Assembly: GCA_040357565.1 (NCBI GenBank)
Contig: JBDODJ010000003.1
From: Cercozoa sp. M6MM
Taxonomy: Eukaryota > Endomyxa: Ascetosporea
Strand: one strand, 5' to 3'
Length of the DNA stretch: 64,000 nt
The notes below the pieces were generated by a model that saw only the letters and a list, made by a program, of their open reading frames with translations, made no database searches and was not told the DNA's origin. Of the stretch, positions 40,721 to 52,904 are shown in pieces. Both the position numbers and the translations under genes were made by a program. Positions within the stretch are counted from its first letter, which is position 1. Every line of letters starts with the position of its first letter.

Positions 40721-42563
40721 TAGAGCTGCGGGAACGGACACGGCTTGTCGAAGAGAGCGCGCGGACCGCGGTTGCCGAAGCCGGTCCAACCGGCGCCGAA
40801 CAACTGGCGCGGGTCGTACTTCCGCTTGGCGGCCAGCATGGCCTCGTAGCGCTCCTGGCCGAGGTGCTTGATCCAGCCCTCCTCGTCAACCGGCGCCGAG
40901 TCCGGCAGGTAGCCGCGGCCCTTGCCGCTCTCGAGCAGGTCATCACGAATCACACGGTTCACACGGTCCAGACGCTCGGCCTCAACCATGGACTGCGCAG
41001 ACCACTCGTGCATACAAGCATCGGCATTATTGGACAACAGGTAGACAGGGTTACAGGCGGGGAGGCCTCGCGCAGCAGACCCATGGCGACACCCTTGCCG
41101 GCTGGGAGGGCAAGTGCATCGCTGTTGGTGGCCATCCGGCTGAAGTCGAACGGGTACATCATCATGACCGAGCCACCGGCGACATCAGCCAAGTCGGTTC
41201 CGGTCAGCGTGTTGTCGACGTACGCCGTGGCCTCGTCAACCGTGTTGCCGATGAAGATGTCAAGCCACACGTGCCTGTGCATACAGTGCAACGGCATGGT
41301 GGTTGGGTCAAGTAAGAGCTGGGGGGGGGGGGGTAAAGGCGAACTTACGGCGCGTACCACTGGCCACTGGCCTTAAGCAGCGAGAACGGGAATTCGAGGC
41401 GGTACAGGTGCTCCTCGTATGTCTGATCGGCAGCAACCCAGGCGGCACCCGGCATGGCAAGGTCGCCAAAGTAGGACATGACCTCCTGGTCGTTGGGAGC
41501 GTCGCTCTCGTCGTTGTACAGCACCGTGACGTCATGCTTGTACAGCCAGCCGTTCGACGTGTTCGGCCACTGGCCCTGTAGCCCACGCACATTATTTATT
41601 ATCTCTCTATATATCATATGTAGACAATGTGTGTACCGACAGAGGCGGGTAGAAGAAGAGCGGCGACTCGGGCGAGTCCCTCTCAACAGGCTCCATGAAG
41701 GTTTGCAGCTCGTCGAACGGTGCAGGCGTGGTGGCCTCGAGCGACTTGGCGTAGTTGACCTTCATCTGCTCGGGCGTCTGCACGATGCTGTAGGTGCGTG
41801 CCTTCTTGGGTCGCGGCACCGTTCGCAGCGTCACCTCGGTCACGACGCCGAACTGGCCCATGCCACCGAGAACCATGCGGAACAACTCGGCGTTCTCGTT
41901 GTCGGGTGTGCAGTAGTAGGTGCGCGCGTTGCCGTCGACGATCTTGAAGCCGAGCACCGCGTCTACGATCATGCCCTGCTTGAAGCCAGCCGGACCGAGA
42001 CCACCGGCCGACATGAGACCGCCGATCGTGAGGCCCTGGAAGTCGGGCTGCACCGGCGTCGTCTTGCCGGCCTCGGCCAGACCATCGATGATGTCACGGA
42101 ACATGGCACCGCCCTGCACGGTGATGTGCGACTCGCCAATGTCAAGCACGGCACGCATCGACGACATGTCCATCACGGTGCAGTGGCAGCACTGCGACTG
42201 GCCGCGCGGAGCGTGACCCTGGCCACGCGGCGTGAGGCGGCGGCGCAGGAAGCGCGCGCGTCGCACGGCAGACACCACATCGCCGTGCGACGTCGGCACC
42301 ACGACCTCGCGCGGCGTGTTGCGCACTGCGAGTGCCAAACAATCAGAGCACTTGATACACACCACATACGGAGGGGATGGCAGTACCGACGTTGCCGTAG
42401 TCCTCGGCACAGGTGGCACGGCTCGTCGAGTCCGTGCGGATGTCGAGCGACGACGGGAACAGCGACTGCGCCGACAGGAGCTCAGAACCTGACGTCGTCG
42501 TCTCGGCATCGGCGGCAGCGGCAACGCCAGCGGCGAGCAGAAGAACGGACGAAAGCAGCTTCA
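40721..42563 (-). CDS. Secreted cytokinin-dehydrogenase-like FAD oxidoreductase
   Basis: Start at 42563 with a signal peptide (MKLLSSVLLLAAGVAAA). The VAO/PCMH-type FAD domain has NTPREVVVPTSHGDVVSAV, GQGHAPRGQSQ (His likely binds FAD covalently, as in the GHS motif), VQGGAMFRDIIDGL, LTIGGLMSAGGLG and VLGGMGQFGVVTEVTLRTVP. The C-terminal substrate domain has WLYKHDVTVLYND, HVWLDIFIGN and ends KRKYDPRQLFGAGWTGFG, the pattern of cytokinin dehydrogenase (CKX). The LGGxGQFG and DPxxxFxxG pieces favour CKX over berberine-bridge enzymes, but the true substrate is unknown and cytokinin is inference. Four or five exons are present. The gene is head to head with the Frizzled-like receptor. Confidence 0.8.
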
Positions 42564-43196
42564 TCCTAAAATACAAAACAATAAAGACTCGTCGTATCGA
42601 TCTGGCCAGCCAAGGTTCCTGGTGACCAGCCACACCAGACCAGTCCCAGAACACAACAAGGAAATCCAACGCACAACAAAACAACGTGCTGCAAGATTGC
42701 AAACGAAACACAGCTGAGTCCGTTGCTATGAACACTCAGCCGGCTAGGGCTCGGAAAGTATACGCACGTGTTGGTGACAAAATGCGATACTGCTAACGCA
42801 CGCACCAGCAAAGCCAGCAAGAGTGAGAGGAGATACCTTGGGAGCAATAGGGAGGGTACTTGTACAGTAAAACAGAAAAAGAAACGAGGAGTGAGTGGAG
42901 AAATGCACGAGAACTCGCAAGTAGTGGGGCACCCAGCAACGGAGCGTTGGCCAAGTGACTATCTGACGTGACTCTGACGACTGACGCACGTCCCATTGAT
43001 CCTTGATCTTGAGTCAGTGATCTTCTGGCCTAACGCATTGACCTGTCGAGAGGATCGATCCCACGACTCAGGTCTCCAGATCGTCAGTCTAGGTGATGAG
43101 GGTCAAGAACAACAAACAACAACCACCTCCAGCCGTTGATTGTTGATTGTCAGTTTAGCTTTGTTGTGTGCTTTCTGGTTGCGTGCGTGCGTGCGT
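42564..43196. promoter_or_regulatory. Divergent promoter between flavoenzyme and receptor
   Basis: About 630 bases separate the two start codons. GATC-containing short repeats (TGATCCTTGATC, GTGATC) occur at 42997-43065. No known element was identified. Confidence 0.4.
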
Positions 43197-44149
43197 ATGC
43201 TGCTTGCGGTACTGGCCGTGTCATCGGCGCTCGTCGTGACCGTGACTCAAGCCAGCAGCTTTCTTGCTGCTCCTTATGACTATGGCTTTGATCCTGGTAC
43301 AGTATCGCAAGACGCACACTCTGCATTGCTGATTGAAGGGACGAGGATGTTGACACTGACCATGACAACCCCTTTCTCGTGACCTACCTCATGGCCTGCT
43401 GTGCCCTTCGATCGGCAATGCAATCACCTTGACGTCATTATCGATTTTGATGTTTGGTGCAGAGACGCGAACTTCACGTTCCCCTGATTGGCTCAACTTT
43501 GGTATCATTCTTTGCCTCCTCGAAGAAGCTTGGCTGGTCACTTGACCAAACTGGTTCGGTGGTGTTTGGCCAGCTGGCTCTGGCCACACACGGCTGAATC
43601 GGCCAGGAACCCTAAGTGGCAAGCAGATTCACTTTTCGCTGTCGCTGGCAGTTGTTTACGAAAAGTGACTATTGATGACTTGTGCGCAGACTGTGTGGAG
43701 CTGCCTGAGGATGCCCGTAGCTTGTGCGACTTTGATGGCACGCAAAGCCACGTCGCAGTTCCGCGTATCAACACCACGATGTTGAATGCGACTTTCAACG
43801 GCAGCTTCCCTGGCGAGTTGGTCGATTTGCCGCCCGATGTAGTGCTGGCAGGACGCGCTGCGCTCTTCAAGGGCTATGTGCCAACTTTTTCATCGCTGCT
43901 GAACACGAAAGTGCTTACTCCGTCGTGCTTTTCGGCTGCTCTCGACGAATTCTGCTCTTTCTTGTTCCCTCGGGTACTACTTGCTCCTCTCTCGATGTTT
44001 ACCAGTGCTACCTGTTCGTATTAAGGTGTAACGTATACCTGTGCTTTGTGCAGTGCGTCAAGGTGGCTGGTGAGTCGCCTTTGCCTGCGGGTGCCTATAT
44101 CGACGCTACCGAACAGACTACCGTGCCAGATGTGGGCGAGCCTGACGTG

Positions 44150-44195
<46 letters not shown>

Positions 44196-46858
44196 ATATA
44201 TATATATATATATCGAGTTTCCAGTTGAATATTTTTCATTGATCCTAACTGGTTCTTCAGGTCGAGTACACAGAGCAACCGTTCTGCTTTGCGTCGTGCG
44301 AGTACTTGTTCAGCCCTCAAGGCAACTGTCCTGCACTGGGACCAATCCTGGGTGCCAACACTGGCACGCCGCCTCGGTGCCTTCTACTTTTCCTGAACCG
44401 ATTAACTATTGATCATTGTGAACATGGAAATAAACAGGTGCGACACAATGAACCGTCACGTTGGTCTTGCCCCGTGGGCCACCGAGGAATACCACCTGGC
44501 ACAGGAGCACTACTTGTTTGTATGCTTCTGTCTTCAGTTGTTCTGCTAGTGTCAGTATATTCTTCGTGTGTAGGCCATGTCGTACCCCGAAAATCCTGTT
44601 GATTTCGACGGCAACCCCGTCAATATGACAGATCAGGTGAGTGTGTTGTTGTCTGCGTGAAATGAATGGTGTAGTATGATCACTGGCGCGTGTGCAGTAC
44701 TGCCGACGTCACGTGCTGCCTGACGGCGAGGTGCTCCCATCGGCTGGTAATCCCAAGTGCGAGGAGCGTTTCCCCGAGGTTGCAGCACGTGCTGCCAACA
44801 AAACGCTCATCGAGATCGACTTCCGCAACGTTGGAAGCCACCTCAGTCTGACCAAGCCGCACTTGATCAAGAATGCGTAAGCTATATACAGTATATATTA
44901 TGTATGTAATAGTGTGTATCACAATGTATACCTCTACCTGCAGTCCGGCAGTGTCGGTGCCGTGTCGTAGCTTCCGCTCGGACCTGGAGGAGCTCGTACT
45001 AGGCTCGCTGTTCTGCGCACCGCGCTACGAGCCGTCGCTTGGCAAGAACCAGCGCGTCGATGACATGCGGTGCGAAATCACCTGTCCGGTGCCTGTGTAC
45101 ACTGAGGGCGACACCGAGACTCTCGAGCGACTCACCTATGCTGTAAGTTTTCCCTTTTTACTGTGTATGAATTGAGTGGTATCCCTTGTGTACATAGGTG
45201 GGCGGTATCGGCATCCCGTGTGGTATCGGCATTCTTCTGAGCATCTTGCTGCAGCCGCAGCGCCGTCGTTGGCCGTCGCGTATCGCCGCGCACTTTGCCG
45301 TAATGCCTCTTTGCTGACTACCTAGTGTCTGGGAAGGAGTGGACCTGGGTTGGATGCACAGGTGGCGATGCTGGCATGGTCATTGGCACACCTGCTGTCA
45401 CCGTCGCCTTGTACGGACGGTGAGATCACCACGGGAGGTAACGACGCCATGTGCGGCGTGCAGACCTGGCTTCTCGTGTTTGGCAGCGTGTCGATGGCCG
45501 TGACTTGGGCGGCCTTTGCGACCTCGCTGGCCATCATGATGACCGATAGTGCGCATTGGTTCACGTCGGCTGCCACCGGCTCGCGCAACAAGAAGATGCT
45601 GCAGACCGTGGCCTGGCTGGTCGCGTTGGTATGTGCCACGGTGCCGGTGGCGCAAGGCAAGTCGCGCATGAACCCAGGCAACACGATGTGCACGATCGAC
45701 ACGAGCGAAGGCGTCGGCTCTGCCGTCGGGTGGCTCGTGGTGCCGCAGCTCGTGAGTCTGGGAGCCACGGCCGTCGCTAGTGTCGTCGCTGTCGTCACGG
45801 TGTGTCGCCACGCACGCAGCACTCTGATGCAGACCTCACACGCCGGATCCTCGGCCTCGCCCGAGCCGAGTGTCAGTGCCTCCTACGCCTCCTCCGCCGG
45901 ACAGACCCTGAACCATGTCGACGGCTCTGCCACACTGGGTGACAGCAGCGTTGTCACCGGTGAGGATGAGGCCGGTGCCACCAGTGTCACCAACGCCGGC
46001 AGCAACAACAAGACCGACGCCACCGTGGTGTCGCAGCAGGCACGTGCCGAACGCAAGCGTCGCGCTCGTGCTGCACGTCGGCCTGTCATCACGATGCTGC
46101 GCTTCGCCTTCTTCGTGCCGGTCTACCTGGCCATGGTGTCGCTTACGACCTCGGTGGAACTCACGCGCATGAACGCGCAGGAGTCGCTCGAGGAGTCGCT
46201 CGTGGCAGCCGACCCATGTATCCGCGAGATCTACAAGTGCTACGACACTTCGGACCAGTCGTGCTACCGTATGTCTCTGTACTCTCTTTGGGTACACTGT
46301 GTATGTGTATGTCTGTGTTGCATAGAGGGTCAGTACAACTACATCAAGAGCTACATCTCGCACCAGGTGGACGCCGACCCGGCTGGCATGTGCGGTCTGC
46401 CTGCCTCCGGTGCCAGCGAGCAGGAACTGGCCGACTGCACGATGCGACTCGAGATTGCCGCCGTGGAGGCGTGTGTGCACAAGGAGGCCGAGGAGGAGTT
46501 TGACTTTGCCGGCGAGGTGGCGCAGCGCGTCATGGGCCTCATCGTGGCGCTCTTCGCTTTGACTATCTTCACGGCGCCAGTGCGACTGCTGGCCAAGTGT
46601 GTAGGTCAGTTGCGTGTCACCACGCGCACCAGTACCACTTCGTCCGACAAGCATAAGCCTGACACGCACATCACTGACACCCGTGCCGCGTCCAGTTCGC
46701 ACACCTGGACTCAGAGCACCCAGTCGGTACAACTCTTCACGTGTCTGTATCTTTACTTTGATGTCTACTTTGATGTTGACATGTGTCTTTAGACCAACAC
46801 GGGCGAGGAGACGCTTGTTGAACCGGTCCGTGCAGCTGCCACTATCGAGCTGCATTAG
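43197..46858 (+). CDS. Frizzled/Smoothened-like seven-transmembrane receptor
   Basis: Start at 43197 with a signal peptide (MLLAVLAVSSALVVTVTQA). The extracellular part contains a Frizzled-type Cys-rich domain: CFSAALDEFCSFLFPRC and PFCFASCEYLFSPQGNCPAL match the CRD patterns CxxxLxxFLCxxxxPxC and PCRxxCE. Further Cys-rich exons (YCRRHVLPDGEV, VPCRSFRSDLEEL, MRCEITCPVPVY) follow. The membrane region holds VGGIGIPCGIGILLSILL, TWLLVFGSVSMAVTWAAF, LQTVAWLVALVCATV, WLVVPQLVSLGATAVASVVA, MLRFAFFVPVYLAMVSL and VMGLIVALFALTIFTAPV. A Ser/Thr-rich loop lies between the fifth and sixth spans, and the tail ends AAATIELH. One intron has CT and TA repeats (44153-44212). The ligand is unknown. Identity rests on CRD plus topology. 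Confidence 0.83.
44153..44212. repeat. (CT)n and (TA)n microsatellites in an intron
   Basis: Adjacent CT (about 40 bases) and TA (about 18 bases) repeats in an intron of the Frizzled-like gene. Confidence 0.95.
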
Positions 46859-47458
46859 AGGCAGTCGGCGCGCATGCTCAATATGTACATCAACAACAAC
46901 AAACACCGACCGCGACCTGCCTGCCGTTCTGGCGTCTCTTCTTTGTAACTTCTCCCACCCGTCCTGTCCCGTCATAGCCGTCATCTCTGCTTCACGTGCC
47001 GTGCTTTTGTCTGGTCGCGCTTCTCGCCTTCTTGTGACCACACTGTTGTCGTCCAAGTTTGATCGACCAGACTGACCTTCGCTGCACCATGCCCAATAAT
47101 ACGTTTCCTTGTTTTGTAAACTACCGTTACACCCACGTGGTATCGTCTTCCCGTTCCGGCTTTCCCGTCCGAGTCAGTTGACGGAGTGCTTGCTCGCTGA
47201 TCTGTGACCAACCGGGGCAGGTCGGACCTTGTGAATTCGGTTTGCAACACGCACCGTGCAGTGCACGCGTGTGTTAACTTACGCTAGCACACAGTGGATC
47301 CCTCAACACGTGCACATGAGCTTCTTTGCAGGCGTGCGCCAATTTGTTGGCGATGTATTGTTGCTTTTCTTGTTCTTTCTTGGAACACACAAGCAAAACA
47401 GTATTCTCCAACCACCTACCGCTACGCAGACCACACTATTCGAGAAGATGTGCTGTGC
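46859..47458. other. Intergenic spacer
   Basis: About 600 bases between two plus-strand genes. Open frames here overlap and lack domains. It may contain a non-coding first exon of the golgin gene. Nothing else is visible. Confidence 0.35.
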
Positions 47459-48942
47459 ATGGTACAGGTGATCGAGGAGATGCGCGAGATGGACGAGCGC
47501 GAGCGTGTTCACGTGGAGCCGTCCAAGCACGAGGCAGACGGGTCGGAGCACGTGCCAAGTGACGCCACGGGTCGGTTACGCAAGCCGCAGTCGTCAGTGT
47601 CGGACGGTGTGCGCAACGATCGCAGCGATCGCAGTGCGGCGTCGGAGATGTCGCTGTCGCTTCCGCGCATCGCGACGCCATCGGTATCACGGTCGGGGTC
47701 GCCGTCGCAAGAGTCGCAACCGTCGCCCAGTGAGCGATCAGAACGGTCGTTGAGATCAGAGCGATCAATGACATCAGCGGCACGTGTTGACACCGTTGTG
47801 ACGGTACAAGCATCGCACGCGTCGCCTGTAGCCTTGGACAACGCCCCAATCGAAAGCGCCGCAATCGAAAGCACGGCGAAGGAACCGCCAGTGACTACTG
47901 CTGAGGCTTCCAACGAGGCACAGTTAATCGCGGTAAAACCGTCACCCCCTGTGGCACAATCGCCAGTCTCACCGTCGTCCAAGGATGGCGAGATCCTTCG
48001 CTTGCAGACCGAGTTGCGAGCCGCCAGGCAGCACTGTACCCTTCTTACTCTTTACCCCTCCCCCTATCACCACTACCATTCCCCTTTTGTTCCTCCAGGT
48101 GGTGACCTTGAAGCACTCCAAAAAGCACAACAAATACAACTGCAACACGCGCAGAAACAGGCCGATCGGTGGCAGCAGGTACTATATGTGTGTGTTGCGA
48201 CTTGTGTTTATTGCTCTCTTTCTAGTATTTTGCTTGCAACACAGGCAGCGCAGCGATTGCAGTTGCTGGTGCAGCAGCAGACACCTCCTGCAGTCGACAC
48301 CAGCACGACCAAGGAGAAGGAGCAGAAAAGCGACAACACCACCGCTACCGATGCGAAAGCTCATGACGAAGCAGACCAACGAAGCGAACTGGAGGATCGC
48401 GTGGCAACACTGCTGGAAGAAAACGAACAGTTGCGCCGAAAACTGCGTCAGAAGCGGTGATTACAGTTTTCATCTTTTACGGCTTTGCCTCATCCTGTTG
48501 CTTGTGCCATAAACAGAGGGCAGTTTGGCGACGAGTTGGTCGACAGACGCATCGTGACGCAGCTGTTGAAGACCTTCCTGAATCCACGCTTCGACGACAA
48601 GCAAGTCGTCACTCTGATCGGGCGTGTGCTAGCTTGGACCACCGAGGAGACACAAGAGATTGTGCAAGCGATTGGCGAGAAGGAAGCTGGCGAACGTCGA
48701 CAGGGCCAATCTTTTGTCGCTCGCTTGTTCTTCCAAGAGCCACACGAGGCACCTGTGGTAAACCTGCCGTTACAACACCTTTGTCCTGCCCGCAATGCTT
48801 CGTCAGATGGTACGTGTTCTGTGTGCTCTAGCCCGCTGACGTGAACGAACTGGTTGAGTCGTTTGACGAGTTTCTTCGCAAGGAGCTCGACCCAGATGCG
48901 TCCACTACGACGGTGGGCCAGGAGTCGGAACCAGCTCAATGA
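47459..48942 (+). CDS. Golgin with C-terminal GRIP/GRAB-type domain
   Basis: Golgi tether-like protein. A Ser-rich, probably disordered N-terminal part (SVSRSGSPSQESQPSPSERS) is followed by coiled coil: DGEILRLQTELRAARQ, LEALQKAQQIQLQHAQKQAD, AAQRLQLLVQQQ and DRVATLLEENEQLRRKLRQK. The C-terminal exon VDRRIVTQLLKTFLNPRFDD, then KQVVTLIGRVLAWTTEETQ, matches the GRIP/GRAB fold that binds Arl1/Arf1 on Golgi membranes. It ends SFDEFLRKELDPDAS and VGQESEPAQ. The start at 47459 (MVQVIEEMREMDERE) is the first in-frame ATG of that exon; an upstream spliced start is possible. GRAB versus GRIP cannot be settled by eye. Confidence 0.75.
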
Positions 48943-49122
48943 ATCAATGCCCTCTCTTGATCATACATATGTGCGCTTGGCTAGTATAGTAGCATCGACG
49001 CGATGGCTAGATATCGAAAAATTAAATACGTGCCAGTACAGTAGCGCGCGGACACTTATCGAAGTAAACGAAAGGAATCGAATCGATACTCGACTATGCA
49101 AACGAAACCGAACAGCAAAAAT

Positions 49123-51033
49123 CTAGACCCGGATGGACTTCGTCTTCTTGTTGCCGGACTTATTGCTCGTGTTGGCCTTAGCCTGGGCGAGACGCGCCTT
49201 TGCCGCTACCAAACAAAAGGCATGGGTATAGACTACTAAGACTAAGGGTAACTCAGAAGGGAAACTGTACCCTTGAGCTTGAGAGCAGCCTGCGGTGTGT
49301 CAAAGCCGCCGGACTTCTTGGCACGTCGCAGCAGCACCTTGGTTCGTTCCTGGGGAGAAACGGTACGGGAAGAATGAAAGGTGACAGGAAAAGAAGGGAT
49401 AGGTGGAGTAGACTAGGTAGGTAGGGTAAGGATACCCTCTTCTCGGCCTCCTCAAGTTCACGTCGCTGCGAAGGTCGCAAGCGTCGCGACAAGATGTCCT
49501 CACCAGCATCCTGGAAGTCGTGCAGGTGCGGGTTTTCGCTGTAGTTGCCTTCGTCGTCGGCACCACTGACACTGGGAACAAAGCCGGGACGCGGGGCGTG
49601 TGTGCCACCCACAGCCATGGCGGTGCGCGGGTTGAGACCGCTGAGACCGGCCGCCCGCAGCACGTCGTCGTCCACAGTGTGTCCGTCCAGCATGTGCGCA
49701 CGCGTGCTGTCGCGCAGCCACGCGCGGAACTCGTCGGTAGTCTCAAAGTACTGGCCCACCACCGTGTCGATGATGAGCTTCAGCTCGCCTGATCGCGTCA
49801 GTGCGTCGTCGCTCTGCTCGCCCACCGAGTCCTTCGCTTCCTGTGAGAGGGCAGAGGGGCAGTAGTCAAGTACAATAAGGTAAAACGGTAGCAAGTGCAA
49901 TAAGAGTAAAACAAACCTGCTCCACGAGACGTGTGGCCTTGAGGTAGCACTGCACGAACTGGAACAAATCGTTCATCTCGAGTGCCACGGCGCCCTGCGT
50001 CGCCAGGGTCTCGCACACGTTACGATGACCCCAACCAAAAGCCTTCTCAGTTTGCGTCACCGCCTATAAGTTAGAGGTAGCTGGAGGATGGAAGGAAGAG
50101 TGGGCTGGGTTGCAAACCTGCTTGAAGCGCTCCGCAGCATGCTCCAGATTGCCGGAACGGTAGGCACTCGCCGCCGCATCGAACAGACAGCGCGACAGCT
50201 GGGCAATTAAGAAGGTGAAGGAGAGGGCAGATGGAGTCAATAGAAACTACCTGGGGCACGTGAGCAGGCGCGTTGTGCGGCTCAATAAGTCGACGTTCCT
50301 ATCAATAAGGTATAGGTAAAAGAAACACATTAAAACAGAGACAGACAAGATACATGGTGCTCCTTCAGTTCGCGTTGCAGTCGACTCAGTCGTTCCTCGT
50401 GTGCTAATAGAGAAAGAAAGTAAGAATGAAGGACTCAGAGAAGGAAGGCCAGCAGTGGGGTACTTTCGGTATCGTGTTCAACCAGAGGAACGACGTCTTC
50501 TTCCTGAAACTTCACACCGAGTTCGTGCTCGTACACATCGAGTGCCTGCACACTTAACAGACAGCGTTTCTCCCTCGAAAAATCAAACAAACAAGGGGCT
50601 AACAGTCGGACCTCGTCGAACATGAGACGCGCCATGGTGAAGTTGTCCAGCGTGGCGTAGGCCTTGCCCATCTGCGCGAGACCACCGGCCAGCTGCGCCG
50701 TCAGATGCGTGTCGTTTCTCTCGCGCTTCGCCTGACGCAGCATCGCAATCTTTGGCGACAGTGAGTCGATGTTCTGTTTGGCGGCCGCCTTCATCGTCTC
50801 GCTCGGCTCGGGCAGCTCGTAGATCTTGCGCACCTCGGTGCGAGGCGTCGGCGTTGTCGGCATCTTCACCTCGTGCAACGGCTCAGCGCCTGCCTCCGCC
50901 GCAAAGAAACGCCGCGAGAGCATCTACAGCATCCTTTCAGCTCATGTCAAATTCACCTTCTTTCTGCGTTTGAAGGGCGAGTTCTTACCGTTGGCGAGGC
51001 AACCCGCGAGCTGCGCATTCGCACAGAGCGCAT
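49123..51033 (-). CDS. Probable mitochondrial TPR-containing protein
   Basis: The start at 51033 gives MRSVRMRSSRVASPTMLSRR, then FFAAEAGAEPL, a strong mitochondrial presequence (Arg/Ser-rich, no acidic residues). Helical repeat-like units follow: LAGGLAQMGKAYATLDNFTM, AASAYRSGNLEHAAERFKQA and HRNVCETLATQGAVALEMND, consistent with divergent TPRs. A later region has YFETTDEFRAWLRDSTRAHM and SENPHLHDFQDAGED, and the tail is basic (ERTKVLLRRAKKSGG, SNKSGNKKTKSIRV), ending at 49123. No enzyme motif was seen. A mitochondrial assembly or RNA-related factor is a guess. The 310 bases to RAD51 form a divergent promoter. Confidence 0.6.
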
Positions 51034-51343
51034 CAAAGCTCGCTGCATGCGAAAAAATGTCATTTCTCGGAACTAAAACAGTGCTGGCACAGTCTAGCAC
51101 CAATTGGTGAGCTCGACGCAGCCAGATTGAGGGCACTGTGTGCGTGCCCTTAACTGCCTTGTAGCCGCCGCCAAACGTGCTTGTTCTCCCGCCATTCTCG
51201 GTTTCCTCAACGACACGCTCTCATTTTGCTACGGCTTGGTTAGACCATTCTGGGCAAGCGTTGTGCGTTGCTTTTTGGCCCGAAGAAACATTGGTGCACA
51301 TCCCGCGACATTTTTAATTTTGGCTGAACGGTTAAAAAGAAGG
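51034..51343. promoter_or_regulatory. Divergent promoter of TPR and RAD51 genes
   Basis: The 310 bases separate opposing start codons of the TPR gene and RAD51. No defined motif was found. Confidence 0.4.
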
Positions 51344-52904
51344 ATGGCAGCGGCGACAGGCGAGACAGCCGAGCAGGTGGTGCAAGAGCACTTCGAGGAA
51401 GAAGATGATGATGAGGAGGAGGAGCAGGAATTCACCGTACTTTTACTCCACCACAATTTAACTCCACACACAAGCTCACGACACCACAATTTAACTCCAC
51501 CTTTTCACACTGTGTTTTGTTCAGAGTTTGGACAAACTCGTCGGCAAGGGTGGACTAACCGAAAAGGACAAGCAGCGTCTTATTGATGCAGGCTACTGCA
51601 CAGTGGAAAGCATTGTCTACAGCACGAAGAACATGATGTGCAACCAAGTCAAAGGCATGACGGAAGTAAAGGCAGAAAAACTTCGTCGTGCCGGTGAAGA
51701 GCTTGTGCAAATGGTTTGTTAGCTCTGCTTTTCTCGTGTCTGCTCGAATCTGGTGTCTTGCAGGGCTTTCAATCTGCCGCTGAGTTCTTCCAACAACGAC
51801 AACAGATTGTGCGGATCAGCACTGGCTGTAAGGCCTTTGACACGATTCTTGACGGTGGTGTCGAGACTGGTACCATTTATCTTCGCCACTCTGTCGGAAC
51901 GTGCTTACGCATCTTTTTGCAGGTGCCATCACAGAAATGTTTGGCGAAGCACGCATGGGCAAGACCCAAGTGTGTCACACGCTGTGCGTGACAGTCCAGT
52001 TGCCTCTCGATCGTGGTGGTGCCGAGGGCCGTGCCATGTATGCTTTTTTCTTGCTTCATTTTGGTTGTTGTTGATAACATTTTTGTCGTACAGGTACATC
52101 GACACCGAGAACACGTTCAGACCAGAGCGAATCGCGAAGATCGCGGAGCGTTTTTCGCTGGCCGCAGCTGACGTCCTCAACAACATGTACCCTTTCGTCC
52201 TTTCGACCTGTGATTGTTGAATGCCATGTTTTCTATGTGTGCGCTTAGTGCCGTGGCTCGGTGTTACAACTCTGACCACCAGATGAACCTGCTTGTCCAA
52301 GCAAGCAACATGATGCGCGAGAACCGCTACGCGCTCCTCATTGTCGACAGTATCATGGCCAAGTACCGTACGGATTACACTGGCCGAGGGCAACTCGCCG
52401 AGCGACAACAACACCTTGGCCTCTTCCTTCGTGGATTGCAGAGGTACGCGTGTCTTACGTTTTGGTGTTTTTGGTATCCCTTGCATGCTTACATGTGTAT
52501 TCTACTTGCCCAGATTGGCCGAGACGTATGGGTGTGCTGTCGTTATCACGAACCAAGTCGTCTCGAATGTCGACGGCATGTCTGCTCAGTTCAACCCTGT
52601 CAAGCCCGTCGGTGGCAACATTGTGGCTGTACTTTTGGCGCTTTTCCTTTCACAGACTTTCGTTGCCGTATCTTACTTTCAACCCCATGTAGCACATGTC
52701 TACCACGCGACTGTCCATGATGAAGGGCAGAGGACCCGGTGTGCGCAAAGTACGACTCACTTTTGTCTACATGTTGATTATCCGAGTGCAAACTAATTTT
52801 TACTGTTGTTGCAGGTGAAGATTTACGACTCGCCGTGTCTGCCGGAAGCGGACGCTCTGTTCTCGATCACCGACGGCGGCGTCGATGACGTTGAGGATGT
52901 TTGA
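51344..52904 (+). CDS. RAD51: RAD51 recombinase
   Basis: RecA-family strand-exchange protein for homologous recombination. An acidic N-terminus ([13 protein letters not shown]) leads into the helix-hairpin-helix domain ([20 protein letters not shown]). The linker [20 protein letters not shown] carries the polymerisation motif region. Walker A reads GEARMGKTQ (canonical GEFRTGKTQ). Walker B is [14 protein letters not shown], followed by [10 protein letters not shown] and [17 protein letters not shown]. The C-terminus [20 protein letters not shown] and [12 protein letters not shown] matches RAD51 rather than DMC1 (CLPEAEA, not EMPENEA). At least seven introns are present. The start at 51344 is the first ATG in the acidic exon. 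It ends at TGA 52902-52904. Confidence 0.93.
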
